Shown in pieces: positions 1-10,499 of a stretch of 64,000 bases of DNA. Origin of the DNA: Ctenosaura bakeri (Eukaryota > Chordata > Lepidosauria > Squamata > Iguanidae); NCBI GenBank assembly GCA_948474755.1, contig CAOLHI010001242.1:186001-250000 (forward strand). The letters run 5' to 3'. Made by a program: the position numbers and the translations under genes. Each line of letters opens with the position of its first letter. Position 1 is the stretch's first letter. The notes under the pieces were generated by a model that worked only from the letters and a program-made list of their open reading frames with translations, was not told where the DNA came from and ran no database searches.

Positions 1-250
1 AGCCACAGGCCGCTGCCAGGAACCTGACTGTTGGGTCAAAACCCCTACTGCCATATTCTTCCTTTCATCCATATAAATGGTAAAGGGCTTGGTCACATCC
101 GGTAGACCTTGAGCCAATCCTGATGGATTGTCTTCCGCTCATACCCCAGGAGGCCCATAGGGAGTGTCATCCTCAATCCAACTCATAAGAGTCTGATGAG
201 TCCTCCATTCTTCCTCCATGGGGTATGTGATCAGCAAGCTCCGCAGTCCT
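1..250 (-). pseudogene. ERV pol remnant: end of protease followed by late-pol connection region
   Basis: Read on the minus strand, about 360 to 250 gives the C-terminal protease end (contains [14 protein letters not shown]) in a different frame from the protease core. Within about 180 bases, sequence resembling the gammaretroviral region between reverse transcriptase and RNase H appears (contains [17 protein letters not shown], about 40-95). A stop lies between the two. The reverse-transcriptase palm and fingers expected between them are absent, so the copy carries a large internal pol deletion. It runs off the left edge. It cannot encode a working polymerase. Confidence 0.7.
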
Positions 251-360
251 CAAAACTCCACCTCCGCTGATCCATCGTCCTCAAAGGTAAACTGTGCCCG
301 CAGTTTTGACAGTAAGTCTCTTCCCATCAGGGGCACTGGGCGATCAGGTAAGTAGAGGAA

Positions 361-543
361 TTAGTGTGTGACTTGGTGTCTCCCCAGGTCAACAATTCGC
401 TTTTTCAATAATGGCCTCTTTTTAGTCTTTCCTGTAGTGCCAACTATCTTTATACAGGTGGTGGTCTTCGGAGCTAGGGGGGTAGTTACAACAGATTGGG
501 TGGCACCGGTATCAATCATCATAGGAATAGGCTGCCCCTCCAT
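361..543 (-). pseudogene. pro: ERV retropepsin (protease) core
   Basis: Minus-strand reading of 60 codons containing PMMIDTGATQSVV. The DTGA triad is the catalytic motif of retroviral aspartic proteases, which cleave Gag and Pol during maturation. It lies directly downstream of the nucleocapsid part of gag, the usual order. A stop at 361-363 ends this frame and the domain continues in another frame below it, so the gene is broken by a frameshift. It is a fossil. Confidence 0.8.
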
Positions 544-589
544 CTTTGCTGTGACCAGGGGCTCCCCGGGGCCAGCAATGAGGGGGCCC

Positions 590-2167
590 GGTCTGTCCTA
601 ATCCCACTGTTCCATCTCCACCGTCCCTATGGCTTCATAGGGTTCTTCTCCTCTCTGTCTCTCGTATCGTCCATCAGCCACTTGTCCCTCTTCCCCTCTT
701 CCCTGGTCCCTTTGGAGGTCGATTGGCCCTTGGCCAGGTTGATTGGGGCATTCATTCTTCCAGTGACCCTCTTGCTTGCAAATGGCACACTGGTTTCTTC
801 CCAGTCGGGACCTCAGCCCCTCTCTTCCTCGCCTGTCTCTTCCTCCTCTCTGCTTAGAGTCGCCCTTCTGAGTGCTCAGTGCGGCTGCCAACAACTCCAC
901 CTTCTCATGCATTCGCCTATCCTTCTCTTGTTTCTCTTCTTGATCTCTATTCACATATACCTTCTGGGCAATCTCCAACAGTTGACTCAAATTCATACCT
1001 GCAAATCCTTCCTGCTTCTGAAGTTTCTTCCTAATATCAGGATAAGTTTGGCCAAGTTCACAGTTTGCTGGTTACCCGGATCATCAGGAATCACAGGGGT
1101 AAACTGCCTGTAGGCATTAAGTAGCCTTTCCAAATATGTCCCTGGAGGTTCAGTGGGCCCCTGAAGAACCTCCGAAACCTTGGACATGTTAACAGGTCTC
1201 TTCATTCCTTCCCTCATGGCCTCCACCAAGAGGGCCTGGTAGTCCGTGAGCATAGCCATTTGGTCTGGGTTATTTGGATCCCAACCTGGATCGGCTAAGG
1301 GAACTCTCCTCCTCATCCATTGCTCGGGGTTTGCCTCTCCGGTGGGGTGGGGGGTGCCCTGTTCCGGGCTATCCGTTCAGCGTGCTGAATTATCCTTCTC
1401 CGCTCTTCAGTAGTGAACAAGGTCATTAACAATTATTGGCAATCTTTCCAATTTGGAATGTGGGAGGCCATGATACTGGAGCAAGGTTCTATTATTTCCT
1501 GAGGCTTATCGGTATGAGTACCATAGTGTGTCTTCCAATTAAGGAGATCAGATGTGCTGAAGGGAGTATATTGATAACTTTGCACTCGCCTGTAGCCTCC
1601 TTCTTGCTGGGCATCGGAGACCAGCTGGCTATCCTGTCTAAGTGGAGCCACTACCTCCTCTTCATCCCCTTCCTCTTCGTCTTGGGCCTCACAAAGGGGC
1701 TTCTCTTGTATTCTTTTAATCTCCTTGGCCTTTATCTTTGGCCCAGTTCTGAGATCATAGGCATCAGATGGACTAAGCGGGGATGGATCTCCCTTTCAGG
1801 TCTGACAAGTCTGGATATAGAGCAGTGGGTGATGGCGGCGGCGGTACTTTTTCTGGGCTTTTTCCTTCATCAGCACCATAACTTTACTGCATTGTTCCTT
1901 ACATTTTGCAAGCGGGGGGAGGGATTTGGTTTCTACTGTGTCCCATGCATCTATATAGGGGTACTGGTCTGAATGTCCAGGGTTCCCCACCACCACTGCA
2001 TACACAGCCCTGATTTTTTCTGGGTCCAAACGTCCTTCTGGCAGCCACCCCACCTTGAATGACGGCCATTCAACCTCACACAAGTTTTGCAACCTGTGAT
2101 AATGGAGCTTCCTGTTATCTAGACTTGGCTGAAGGGGGATACTTCCCTCTTCAGGTAAACCAAGGGT
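590..2167 (-). pseudogene. gag: Gammaretrovirus-like gag, frameshifted
   Basis: Four minus-strand readings in gag order. 2092-1796 resembles a matrix domain (EVEWPSFKVGWLPEGRLDP); its frame stays open up to about 2167 with no clear ATG. 1651-1433 resembles the start of capsid (YTPFSTSDLLNWKTH). 1316-993 resembles the capsid C-terminal domain, with PPGTYLERLLNAYRQFTP. 996-598 is a charged, Arg-rich segment followed by one zinc knuckle CAICKQEGHWKNEC (CX2CX4HX4C), as in gammaretroviral nucleocapsid. Changes of frame between pieces mean no full Gag is encoded. Similarity to gammaretroviral Gag is from recognition, not from an alignment. Confidence 0.85.
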
Positions 2168-3656
2168 TAATGAGGTGTTGGGGTTAGGTTACACTTTTTA
2201 TTGTGGGCCAGCCTCACAGGTCACGGGAAGGGAATTGCCCAATCAAGGGGAAAGAAGTGAGCATCTTTGAGATGCTTTGAGATGCTTCGATGGAGAAGTT
2301 ATAAAAATCCTTGAGAGGCCATGTGGGAGAGAAACAACAAGGAACCTCCTGGAGATAAAAATCTGTGCCAGTCGCAGGCTGATCCAAAGAGTACCTATTG
2401 CCAGATACCCAAAGAGAAGAAAAACGGTAGGTGTGGAGAAATCTTAAAGCCTTTCTCTCCCCTCTTGCTCCACCCTCCTCTTCAGGTTGAAAAGTAAGAG
2501 AGAGAGAGAGAGAAAAGCTCTGCCTCAGTGAGACTCAAGGGGCTGCCAGTCTGCAACAAAGAACTCCCATTCACTTCATCAGTAAGTACTTAGAGCAAAT
2601 TCCAGCCAACACTGGCTGCTCAGCACTGACTGTAGAAAGTAAGGGGGGGGAAATGCCAGCTGCTTACTCAGAAGCACAATGCCAGAGTTTTGCAGCTTTA
2701 AAAACCCATTTCCCCTGTAAAAGCAGGAAAAGGAAAATCCAGAAATCACTCATTCCTAAAGAGTGGCTTTGTATGACCAGGGCAGCCATCCTCTGCTACC
2801 AAAAATCCCCTTCTCTCTCCCTCTCTCTGCTGCAAGAAGGAAGAGAAAGGGAAAAAACCTCGAAAGCCGGTTTAGACAAACAATGCTGCTTCGCCCACTC
2901 CCCCCTCCTGCTCCTTGCTTGATTCCTTGCAGGACACAAAGGGACAGAGAGAGTGAGAACCAAGAAGCCTACTTTCTGTAATTTAACCCTTAACTCTCTA
3001 ATTCGGAAACTGCTGCCCTCAGTATGACACATCCTGCCTGGCATCAATTTTGGGCATCCATAGTCTCCACTAAACCCTTTCTTGAAGTTTTTCAACATAC
3101 ATTGGAGCAGTGTTTGTCAGCTACCGCCCCCCACCCATTTTCCTCCCCAATTATAACAACACACAGTGGGTCAGGGGAATTGGACTGTGGGTAAAGGATC
3201 CCAACAGTCCGACACAGCAGGGTTTTAGACAGTCACACACACACACTGACCAAGGCACCCGGACTCTCAATGGTATGCGCTGGGAACTGCAATGCCACTC
3301 ACATATTCTTTCACCCAAACAACACGGCCACCCTCCCTTTCCCGTTCTCCTAAGGAATCCTGCAGTTTCAGTAGCCCCCCTCTGGGGCCACTCTACTAGG
3401 GCAGGTCCTAAGGGGGTGATCAAGCCCCTCTTCTCCCCTTTTCACACAATTTTTGGGGAGGCACTTACCTAAGGCCGTGTCTATAGTGAATTTCCAAACC
3501 GTCCTGGGTTCCCAAGCTGGCAAACCGATTCCTGGGTCCGGTGCCCTCATGAGGAGGACCGTCCGACAAAACATCGGGGGCACCCAAGATCCCTGTCAGT
3601 TGGGGCATGGATACCGGGGAAGCGGTGGCTGCTTAAGAGGGCAAAAGGCCCCTCAG
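2168..3656 (-). other. ERV leader between primer site and gag
   Basis: About 1.5 kb separates the primer-binding site from the gag reading, long for a gammaretroviral leader of about 0.5-1 kb. It includes an (AG)n run near 2490-2512 and several short unconvincing readings. It may contain a secondary insertion or the unrecognised N-terminal end of gag. No gene was recognised. Confidence 0.4.
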
Positions 3657-3674
3657 ATCCCGGACAAGCCCCCA
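3657..3674 (-). promoter_or_regulatory. Retroviral primer-binding site, tRNA-Pro type
   Basis: The minus strand reads TGGGGGCTTGTCCGGGAT. This matches the classic tRNA-Pro primer-binding site of gammaretroviruses except at one position. It sits five bases inside the LTR end at 3680, where the site belongs, and fixes both the orientation and the LTR/leader border. Confidence 0.88.
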
Positions 3675-3679
3675 GAAAA

Positions 3680-3961
3680 TGTTGCAGAAAGATAGAGATC
3701 GAGACCCATGGAGCGGAAATTCGCAGTTTATTCAGCCGGCTGGGTCTCGGTGGAATCGCTTCCAAAAGACCGAACACCCTCCTTTGAGCATTGTCTAACA
3801 ATTTATACAGTCTTTGGTACAGTGTCATCATTGTTCTACAGTTTACACAATAGACCATTCTGTAGCTGCACATTCCTATTGTTGCAAGTGGAATTCTACT
3901 TTACTTTGTTTCTTTTTCCCTTTTCCTCCTCATTCAATCTGATAAACATCTCTGCATTACA
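3680..3961 (-). mobile_element. 5' LTR of the provirus
   Basis: The inner border is certain: the minus strand ends CTTTCTGCAACA, then a short spacer and the primer site. On the minus strand TATAAATT lies at 3800-3807 and AATAAA at 3727-3732, giving promoter, R and U5 in order. The outer border is estimated at 3961, where the minus strand would begin TGTAATGC; it is followed by simple repeat and no duplicated target site was found. The outer end has confidence of only about 0.5. Confidence 0.7.
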
Positions 3962-3983
3962 GTACTTTGTTGTTGGTAGGCCT

Positions 3984-4018
3984 GTATTATTATTGTTGTT
4001 GTTGTTGTTGTTGTTGTT
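3984..4018. repeat. (TAT)n/(TTG)n microsatellite
   Basis: A short run of TAT followed by about nine TTG units just outside the estimated LTR end. Confidence 0.95.
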
Positions 4019-4194
4019 ACTATGGAAACAACGTTGCAAAGTATATTTACTTCATGTCTTGGTTAAAATTGGAGACAATGTGGTATGAAAAGCAAATACA
4101 CTGGTGTGCCATCAGTGTTTTATTTCTAAAGACAGTGCTGTTGTGGCTCAAGCATGTCTGGAAGTCAGATAGAAATGTGTGTTACATGCCCACA

Positions 4195-4390
4195 AGTTGT
4201 CAGTTGACTTACAGTGACCCCACAAATTTCATAGAGTTTTCTTATGCAAGGAATACTCAGAGGTGATCTTTGCCAGTTCTTTCCTCTGCAATATAGCACA
4301 TGGAATTCATTGGTGGTCCCCTATCCAAGGATTAACCAGAGCTTACTCTGTTTAGCTTTGAAGATCAGACAGAATATTGTGCCTTTATGA
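4195..4390 (-). repeat. 5S-like SINE fragment, antisense
   Basis: Positions 4312-4375 resemble the reverse complement of the 5S rRNA internal promoter region (TATCCAAGGATTAACCAG, then TTTAGCTTTGAAGATCAGA). The adjoining 4195-4300 resembles the SINE body seen elsewhere in the window (GTTGACTTACAGTGACCCCA). I read it as an old 5S-derived SINE lying backwards, not a 5S gene, because it is diverged and truncated. Confidence 0.6.
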
Positions 4391-4399
4391 TAGTTAGGC

Positions 4400-4700
4400 A
4401 GATGACCTGTAATTCCTCTGATTCCAGATGTCTGAGGGCTTTTTCTTCTCAGTAAATGCATTTTGTACATACTCAGAGTCACTCTCTTAATTGTTATAAC
4501 TTCAGTTGTTTCTGGGCTGAAAACTAGAGTTGAGGCTAACACCACTCTACCCCTTCCCCATCCCAACCTCTCATTTGGCACTGTGGTTAAAGTTCTCACT
4601 ATGCATACTTATGCTTAGCATGGAAGACCCAACATTTGGTAAAGACGATAAAAGCATTTTTCCCAGATGCCAACATGCCTGTGGTCTGCATTTTGTTTTG
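4400..4700. other. No recognisable feature
   Basis: AT-rich sequence with short random readings only. No repeat end, RNA gene or exon was recognised. Confidence 0.5.
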
Positions 4701-4718
4701 TTTTGTGTCTTTGCCTAG

Positions 4719-4902
4719 GATAACCTTCAATGAAGCAGAGGGCTCTCAAGTTTTACATGAAGTTTCAAAACTTTCTAAAGAGCTGTTTCTCTTTGTAATG
4801 CTGATATTAAATGGCAATTGCACTCTTAAAATGAGCAAAGATGACTGTTCTACTAGAACAGTCGTCTTCCATGATGTGTCCAATGCTGTATTTACCAAAT
4901 GA
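4719..4902 (+). CDS. Candidate isolated terminal exon, unknown protein
   Basis: After a strong T-rich acceptor (GTTTTGTGTCTTTGCCTAG, ending at 4718 or close to it) a 60-codon reading begins ITFNEAEGSQVLHEVSKL and ends AVFTK at a TGA at 4900-4902. The composition is protein-like, with an NCT sequon and two cysteines. An AATAAA lies about 10 bases after the stop. It could be the last exon of a plus-strand gene to the left, an exon of the receptor gene further right read past its true donor (GTAATG at 4794), or chance. No family was recognised. Confidence 0.3.
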
Positions 4903-4911
4903 ATTCAGCAT

Positions 4912-4917
4912 AATAAA
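4912..4917 (+). terminator. Possible polyadenylation signal AATAAA
   Basis: AATAAA about 10 bases after the stop of the candidate terminal exon. That is close for a 3' UTR, so the pairing may be chance. Confidence 0.25.
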
Positions 4918-4949
4918 TAACAGATCTTCAAGAAGTTTCTTTCATTTTT

Positions 4950-5517
4950 TATTTCTTTGTTTGTTTGTTTCTGGAGGGGAGAGGCAAGAATTGTAACTCT
5001 CAAAATATTTCAGCAAGCATGGCCAGTCAGCAGGCTGGCTGAGAGATTCTGAAATTTGTAGTGCAAAAAAGAAACATCTCCACATTTCCAAGCTCTGATA
5101 AATTAGAAACAGCCCTGTAGCAAGTTTGTACTTTGTCAAGCAAGGGGGTGCCTTCTGAAACTTATCCTCTTTCTTTCCTTTGATGACAGCCCCACAAAAT
5201 TAGAAACCAGATCCTCAAAACACCTTCCCAAAGAAGGACGGAAGACAAAAAGGAAGGGCATGTTTTATTGGACTTTTAGGCAGTCCCACAGCTCCATGGG
5301 AAATCAGAACTATCTGCTTTGGCATCCTGGGATTTTCCTGCATACGAAAAATGTGGTCTAGTGATGAATTATTCCTGTCTGGGTGACATCCAGATACCTC
5401 CTTTGTCTCCATGGAGAAGCAGTATAATCTACAACAGATGTAGGTGAGCTATTGCATTACAAAACAAAAAATAAAATAAAGAAACTAGGTTAAATGAAAG
5501 CATAAACCAAAGAAAAC
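4950..5517. other. No recognisable gene
   Basis: Contains a short (TTTG)n run near 4955-4972 and no convincing exon or repeat border. Confidence 0.5.
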
Positions 5518-5757
5518 TTGTCCTCTGCACAAAAAGCAACATTTTTTGGACGAAATATACCATTTCCTGTGCAAAATATTGGTTTTTGTTCAAGAAACAA
5601 GGAATCACACTTTCTGCACAAAAAGGTAACAATATTTGCACAAATTACTCTTTTGAAAAAGTCCCAAAATGCAACCACCATAGGATCAGTGCCTTGGATA
5701 GCTCCCTTAGAGTTCAGATTGAGCCTCCAAGGGGGAGGGGGTTCAATGCTCCACTAA
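5518..5757. repeat. Dispersed repeat with GTGCAAAA-like motifs and a TGCCTTGGATAGCTCC end
   Basis: The first part has repeated TGCACAAAA/GTGCAAAA words, like 19320-19520. The last part (near 5690) has TGCCTTGGATAGCTCCCTTA, matching the units near 63390. This points to one interspersed family, class unknown. Confidence 0.45.
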
Positions 5758-6035
5758 CATAGAAGCTACCATCTTCCACTTGGCAGAATATACTTGATAA
5801 GAACAAAGCATTTTGCTTCCTTTCCAAGTAGCTCAGTGTTTCATTACTGCCAAGTGTGGCTTCTCCTCATGTCCTCTAGACTTTTACTTAAAAGCAAAAT
5901 CAATTTGGTGTTGTTTTTTTTTAAAAAAAACTTATTAAAATTAACCCCATGTGATGTCTATTATTGTAATAGGCCCTTAGAGACATTCTGACAGGCTTAT
6001 TTGGCCTTAAGGAAAAGTTGACTCAAAAGATTCTA

Positions 6036-6058
6036 GCCATCATCATCATCATCATCAT
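6036..6058. repeat. (CAT)n microsatellite
   Basis: Seven CAT/ATC units. Confidence 0.9.
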
Positions 6059-6909
6059 TAGAGAGTGCATTGGACACTGTGGTCTGCATCAGAACTATGA
6101 GCATTTTGTCTGTATCTGGTTTTAGAGACTAGGATTTTTCTCTGCAAAATAATTATGTCTTGGATTATTTCCAGAAGTGGTTGATGTTTCAGCCATTGAT
6201 ATCATAAAAAAACAATGATTTTATTCTACTTTGTTAAAAGTTTAATGTTAATAAAATTGCACAGACTATATTCTACAAGTTGAAGAATTGTGACTCTGTG
6301 AGAGGAAAAGCCTTGGAAAGGACCTGGGGTTGTCAGTCTTCAGATATCAAGGCTAGAAAGACCAGAGTCTGGCCCCTTGTGATGTCACAAGGTGGGGCAA
6401 TTATGAAGTCATAATGGTGGTTCTTGGTAACATCACCAAGATGTGGCAAGCAAGTTTTCATGAGGTAATTTTTTCTTTTGGGTGTGTAAAGGATAAATGT
6501 TAACCAAGAAAGTGGTCTCTAATAATCTTCAGAGTTTATAGTTGTCTTATATAATGAGAGATTGGAGGTGTGTGTGCTATCAATCTTGTTTTCAGTTTTC
6601 GTAGCCAATGTTTGGTTGAGTCTTACTAATTTCTTTAATGTGTTCACATACTCACTAGTACATAATTTGTAAAGAAACAGATATGTAAGGCACTCTTTGC
6701 CATGTGTGTACCAAACACACATGGATAATTCCAACTGTGTATAATGTGGAGTTGTGTTAATCTTCTCCCTTCACATGTATTTAGGTAGCATCAGTTACTA
6801 CAAAAATAAAATTTAAACCCAGGAATATTTTAAAAGTGTGATATCCTAAAATACTGGTGATTCTTTTATTGGCAACTTTAGGTATCTGAAAATCCATGCC
6901 AACAACATC

Positions 6910-7285
6910 TGACAGAATCCTGTATGTACTACATAGCACTGTAACTACTTGTTCCTTTGTTGATCAAGAAGCCACTGCTTGATGTTCCCACCTTCTCCCA
7001 TGTGTGATCTCTGGTAGAACAGACAGAAAAAAGACCTCTCTCACGAATACCCTTCACACTGGAGATTGTTCGTGTGGGGAATTGGTGGGAACATCAATCA
7101 GCTGCTTCTCAAGATATCCCTGTTGTCCCATGACTGCTTACTGGTAAATAGAGGTTGAAGGACTTACATAGTTCTTAGGTAGCCCTAGGTAGCAGTTAAC
7201 CTAGGAGCTGCATAGGAATCACAAATACATACCGGTTACAAAAGCCTATTTGTAGGTTATGTATTCATTACTGCTCAACAGGATT
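6910..7285. mobile_element. Inverted-repeat element with internal hairpin
   Basis: The outer ends read GACAGAATCCTGT (near 6910) and ACAGGATTCTGGCC (to 7285) and are complementary. Inside, 6961-6999 (CTTGATGTTCCCACC) pairs with 7074-7119 (GGTGGGAACATCAA). A non-autonomous DNA transposon is the simplest reading. No clear target-site duplication was found. Confidence 0.45.
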
Positions 7286-7289
7286 CTGG

Positions 7290-8470
7290 CCATCATTGTC
7301 AGTATGAGTCAACTTTCAAAACAATGACAGACGAAACTATTTAATTTGACAAGCATAGTGCCAGGAAAGAGCAACAAAGCAGTGCAGGAAGACATGGAAG
7401 GATAAGTCTTTACTCCATAGCAACAAAACAAATATGGATGAGATACTGCTTCACATTTATAGTTACATAAATGACTTATAGAATTGACCCCCCCAAACCC
7501 ACATTAAATTCTAGGGTCCTGTTCTGTGTGATGGATCTACAGCCTGGTTGTATGTGGGTACTTCAGGATGATAAAGCCAGCCCCCTCCCACCCCAAGCAA
7601 CAGTGTGACCTCAATTCCTTGGCGCTGCTCCCTAGAGTTTAAGGGGTTTTTTTTGTTTTTTTGGTGGGGGGATTTTTGATTGTGTTAATATTGCCATGAT
7701 CATGAATGTGTAGCACTGCTGAACATAAATCTGTGACTCTAGGTTACAAAGCCGTAACTGCAATACAAGATGCCAGCCAAGGTGCTTAGGGATGAAGACA
7801 TCGTGTTAGATAATAGAGTTCTAGCCATACACTGCAGGATGTTGGCACACATGTCAGAATGTAACAAGTTTTTCCATATTTTGTACATGGGAAGCTGGTT
7901 GCCTGTGTTTACCCTGAGGGAATGAATCTGAGAATTCTGCTATGAAAGATATTAGCATTACTAACTATATTTCCAGAGTACCATGGGGTAGAGGGGGCTT
8001 TGAGGTAATTTTTAGAGAAAGGTTTATAAGGTTTTTTTTTTTTAACAGAATAGCATCTTTGAGAGCAATTACAGCATAAATCAGCATATCTGTCTCAGAA
8101 GACATTGCCAACTCCTATAATTTAGCCAATAAATGGCACCAGAGGGGAAGAGTGGGGGGAGGAGGGTGAAATAGACTCTACAATTGACATTGTGGATACT
8201 GATAGATCCAGTCATATTTTTATCATGTCATATTTTTCACTGCTAGCATATGGAATTGCTTATCAAGTACTTGGAGGGCACTAAAGAAGTACTTGTAAGG
8301 CTGTCCATCAAACTCTGGTTTTATACATACGCTGAGGAAATTGCCTCTTGTACTCCTGAAACAATAAAATTCTCTTGAGATACTCATACAAATTATTACT
8401 GCCCCCCCCCCGAGTGTATGGCAGATTTTAAGAAATAACACTCTGCTTTGTCTTTGCTAACCTTGGCATG
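7290..8470. other. Repeat-derived sequence without a gene
   Basis: 7728-7776 (CTGTGACTCTAGGTTACAAA to GATGCCAGCC) matches the right end of the 58102-59413 element and is a fragment of that family. No exon was recognised in the remainder. Confidence 0.45.
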
Positions 8471-8478
8471 CAAGATTA

Positions 8479-8873
8479 GGGCCCTTTCTGCTCCACCCTC
8501 CCAACCCACCATGGGGAAGGGAGAAGGATGGAACTGCAACAATGGTTCTGCATGACCTCATCACAGTCCTGTCCTTTTCCTGCTCCCAGGTGATACAATC
8601 ACGGAGTAAATCATGGATGGGTTTTCTCCCATGATCACGCCATCATCCTGCACTTACCTGGTGTGTTGGGTTCGGAAGCGCAATGGCTGTGCCTCCTGCC
8701 CCAGCACAGCCTTGGACATTACCCGGCTCTGCTGCGGCAGGAAGAGGCAGGGTAATTGCGCTTCCTGGATCCGGGAGGCAGCTGGTGCAGAGGGGAGCAC
8801 TCTCCTCCTGGCAGAGCCATTGCTGGGATCCTCATAAGATGCTGGCAGGATATGGTAGGGTGCAGAAAGGTCC
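8479..8873. mobile_element. GC-rich MITE, GGCCCTTTCTGC-type ends
   Basis: The left end GGGCCCTTTCTGCTCCACCC and the right end GGGTGCAGAAAGGTCC are inverted copies. The flanking triplets are TTA and TTG, compatible with a 3-bp duplication with one change. The body is more GC-rich than its surroundings, which produces spurious long readings. It looks like a relative of the elements at 9875 and 21507. Confidence 0.6.
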
Positions 8874-9547
8874 TTGGTGGAAGCAGCTTGTTTTGACGGA
8901 GACTGAGGAAGGACTTCTCCTTTCTTCCCTTCTCAATTCTCTTTTTCTTTATATCCAGGTTTCTAGTTCAGTTTCTTCTACTGGCTGGGCTGCAGTTTTC
9001 ATTAGAAAACAGGCAAGCCATAAGTATACAGTTAGTTTGTTCAGATGTAGCATCATCATTTGTTAACTGCTGGAGTCCCAGCATGGCTTGCCACTAAACT
9101 TGCCCTGGCTCCTCAAGGAATGCTAAATGAAATCTCCTACAGTGCCCCTGATGTATCTTCAGGAGGACAACCCAAGTCACAGAAAGAGGGGAGAGACTTT
9201 GCCATTGAGGCCAAAGTGATGGTGAAGCAAATACTGATTTCTTACTTCTATGAATGTCTGAATTTCTCACAGTGACCATATAATTAATCCCTTTCAGGTC
9301 TACCAGGAATATTATTGGAGAGATATGGATACCCAACTCCATACTGTTCTGCTTTGAACAAATGTCACTTGGAATATTATGTTCAGTTCTGGACATGACA
9401 GTTTAAGTTATTGAAAAGCTAAAATGTGTCTAGAGGAGGGTGGCCAAGATGTTAAAAGATTTGGAAACCTATTAGAAATCGCTTAGTGAGCTGGGTATGT
9501 TTAGCATTCAGAAGAGAAAATTGAAAGGTGATCTGGTTTATAGTTCT

Positions 9548-9745
9548 TGTGTGCCTTCAAGCTGTTTCTAAGCTACAGTGAACCCAAGGTGATGTTATGG
9601 CAAGATATTCATGGCAAGATTTGTTCAGAGGGAATTTGCCTTCTTCTGAGGCTGAAAGGCTGTGACTTGCCCAGTGGATTTCCGTGTCTAAACACAGATT
9701 TGAACTCTGGTTTCCTATGTGCTAGTCTAAGGCCAAACCAGTGAA
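9548..9745 (-). mobile_element. tRNA-derived SINE, antisense, inside CR1
   Basis: Begins with the reverse of the SINE tail (GTGTGCCTTCAAGC) and continues to the reverse of the tRNA-like head (GATTTGAACTCTGG, a decayed B box). It splits the CR1 between its GATCTGG and ATTCAAATTACAAGAAAAG parts. Confidence 0.8.
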
Positions 9746-9874
9746 TTCAAATTACAAGAAAAGAGGTTCTGCCTAAACATTAGGAACAACATCTTGATAG
9801 TAAGAGCTGTGTGACAGTGGAATGACTAGACCAGAGGGTGGTTGAGTCTGCTTCACTGGAGGTCTTTAAACAGA

Positions 9875-10274
9875 GGCCGTTTCCACACAACGAAGCTCTT
9901 CTGCGTTGTCTCGCTGCTGTCCCAGGTCCAGAAGGGAGTGCGCTGCCCCCTGCAATCGCTCAGTCTGTGCGGAAGAGAACACAATGGTGCCATGTCTTCC
10001 TTCTGCAGCACAGCTGGGCTTTTTCCATTGCTGCACTATGGAAGGAAGCGTCACCAATGTGCTTCCGCATCTTCCACATGGCCAGAAGTGATGGGAGCAC
10101 CGCGCGATTGCAGGAGTGAAACGGATTTTTTTCCGCTTTGCAAAAAACAGCACAAGCACGACACTCCGTGACAGGATGGCAGCGGGACGGTGGCGATACC
10201 ATGCAAAACCATGGCCTGCCAACCACTGCCATCCTGTGGCAAAAATGCAACAGCGACGTCATGCAGAAAGGGTC
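9875..10274. mobile_element. GC-rich MITE with AGA target duplication
   Basis: The ends are GGCCGTTTCCACA and TGCAGAAAGGGTC, inverted with mismatches. The flanking AGA at 9872-9874 and 10275-10277 is the 3-bp target duplication, and the CR1 sequence resumes exactly across it. A 3-bp duplication fits PIF/Harbinger-type transposition. There is no transposase, so it is non-autonomous. Confidence 0.75.
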
Positions 10275-10297
10275 AGAGATTGGATGGCTATCTCTTA

Positions 10298-10499
10298 GGC
10301 TATTCCCACACTACACTGTTACAGCGCTATTATTCCACTTTCAGCATCCTATGGAATCCTCGGGTTTGCAGTTTAGGGAGGGGCATTTACAATTCTCAGC
10401 CAGAGAGCTCTTGGGGCTCAGCAAACTACAAACCCTAGAATTCCATGGTATGTTGAAAGTGGAAAAATAGCACTATAGCAGAGTAGTGTGGAAAGGCCC
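10298..10499. mobile_element. Palindromic MITE copy 1 (TSD TTA)
   Basis: The element is close to a full-length inverted repeat: each half holds ACACTGTTACAGCGCTATTATTCCACTTTCA-like sequence, then CAAACCC/GGGTTTG near the centre. TTA flanks both ends (10295-10297, 10500-10502), and CR1 continues outside. It would fold as a long hairpin. Further copies are at 31061, 33296, 34373, 34800, 37566 and 60136. Confidence 0.85.

Noticed and set aside
496..1113. 205-codon plus-strand reading
   Set aside because: It lies antisense to recognisable gag and has no family words of its own; a shadow of the retroviral sequence.
2653..2981. Plus-strand readings of 70-90 codons
   Set aside because: Ser/Leu- and Lys-rich readings of CT/AG-rich provirus leader; no splice or start context.
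4312..4375. Possible 5S rRNA gene on the minus strand
   Set aside because: Too diverged and short, attached to a SINE-like body.
9838..10470. Several readings of 60-118 codons on both strands
   Set aside because: They fall across two nested MITEs inside a CR1 copy.
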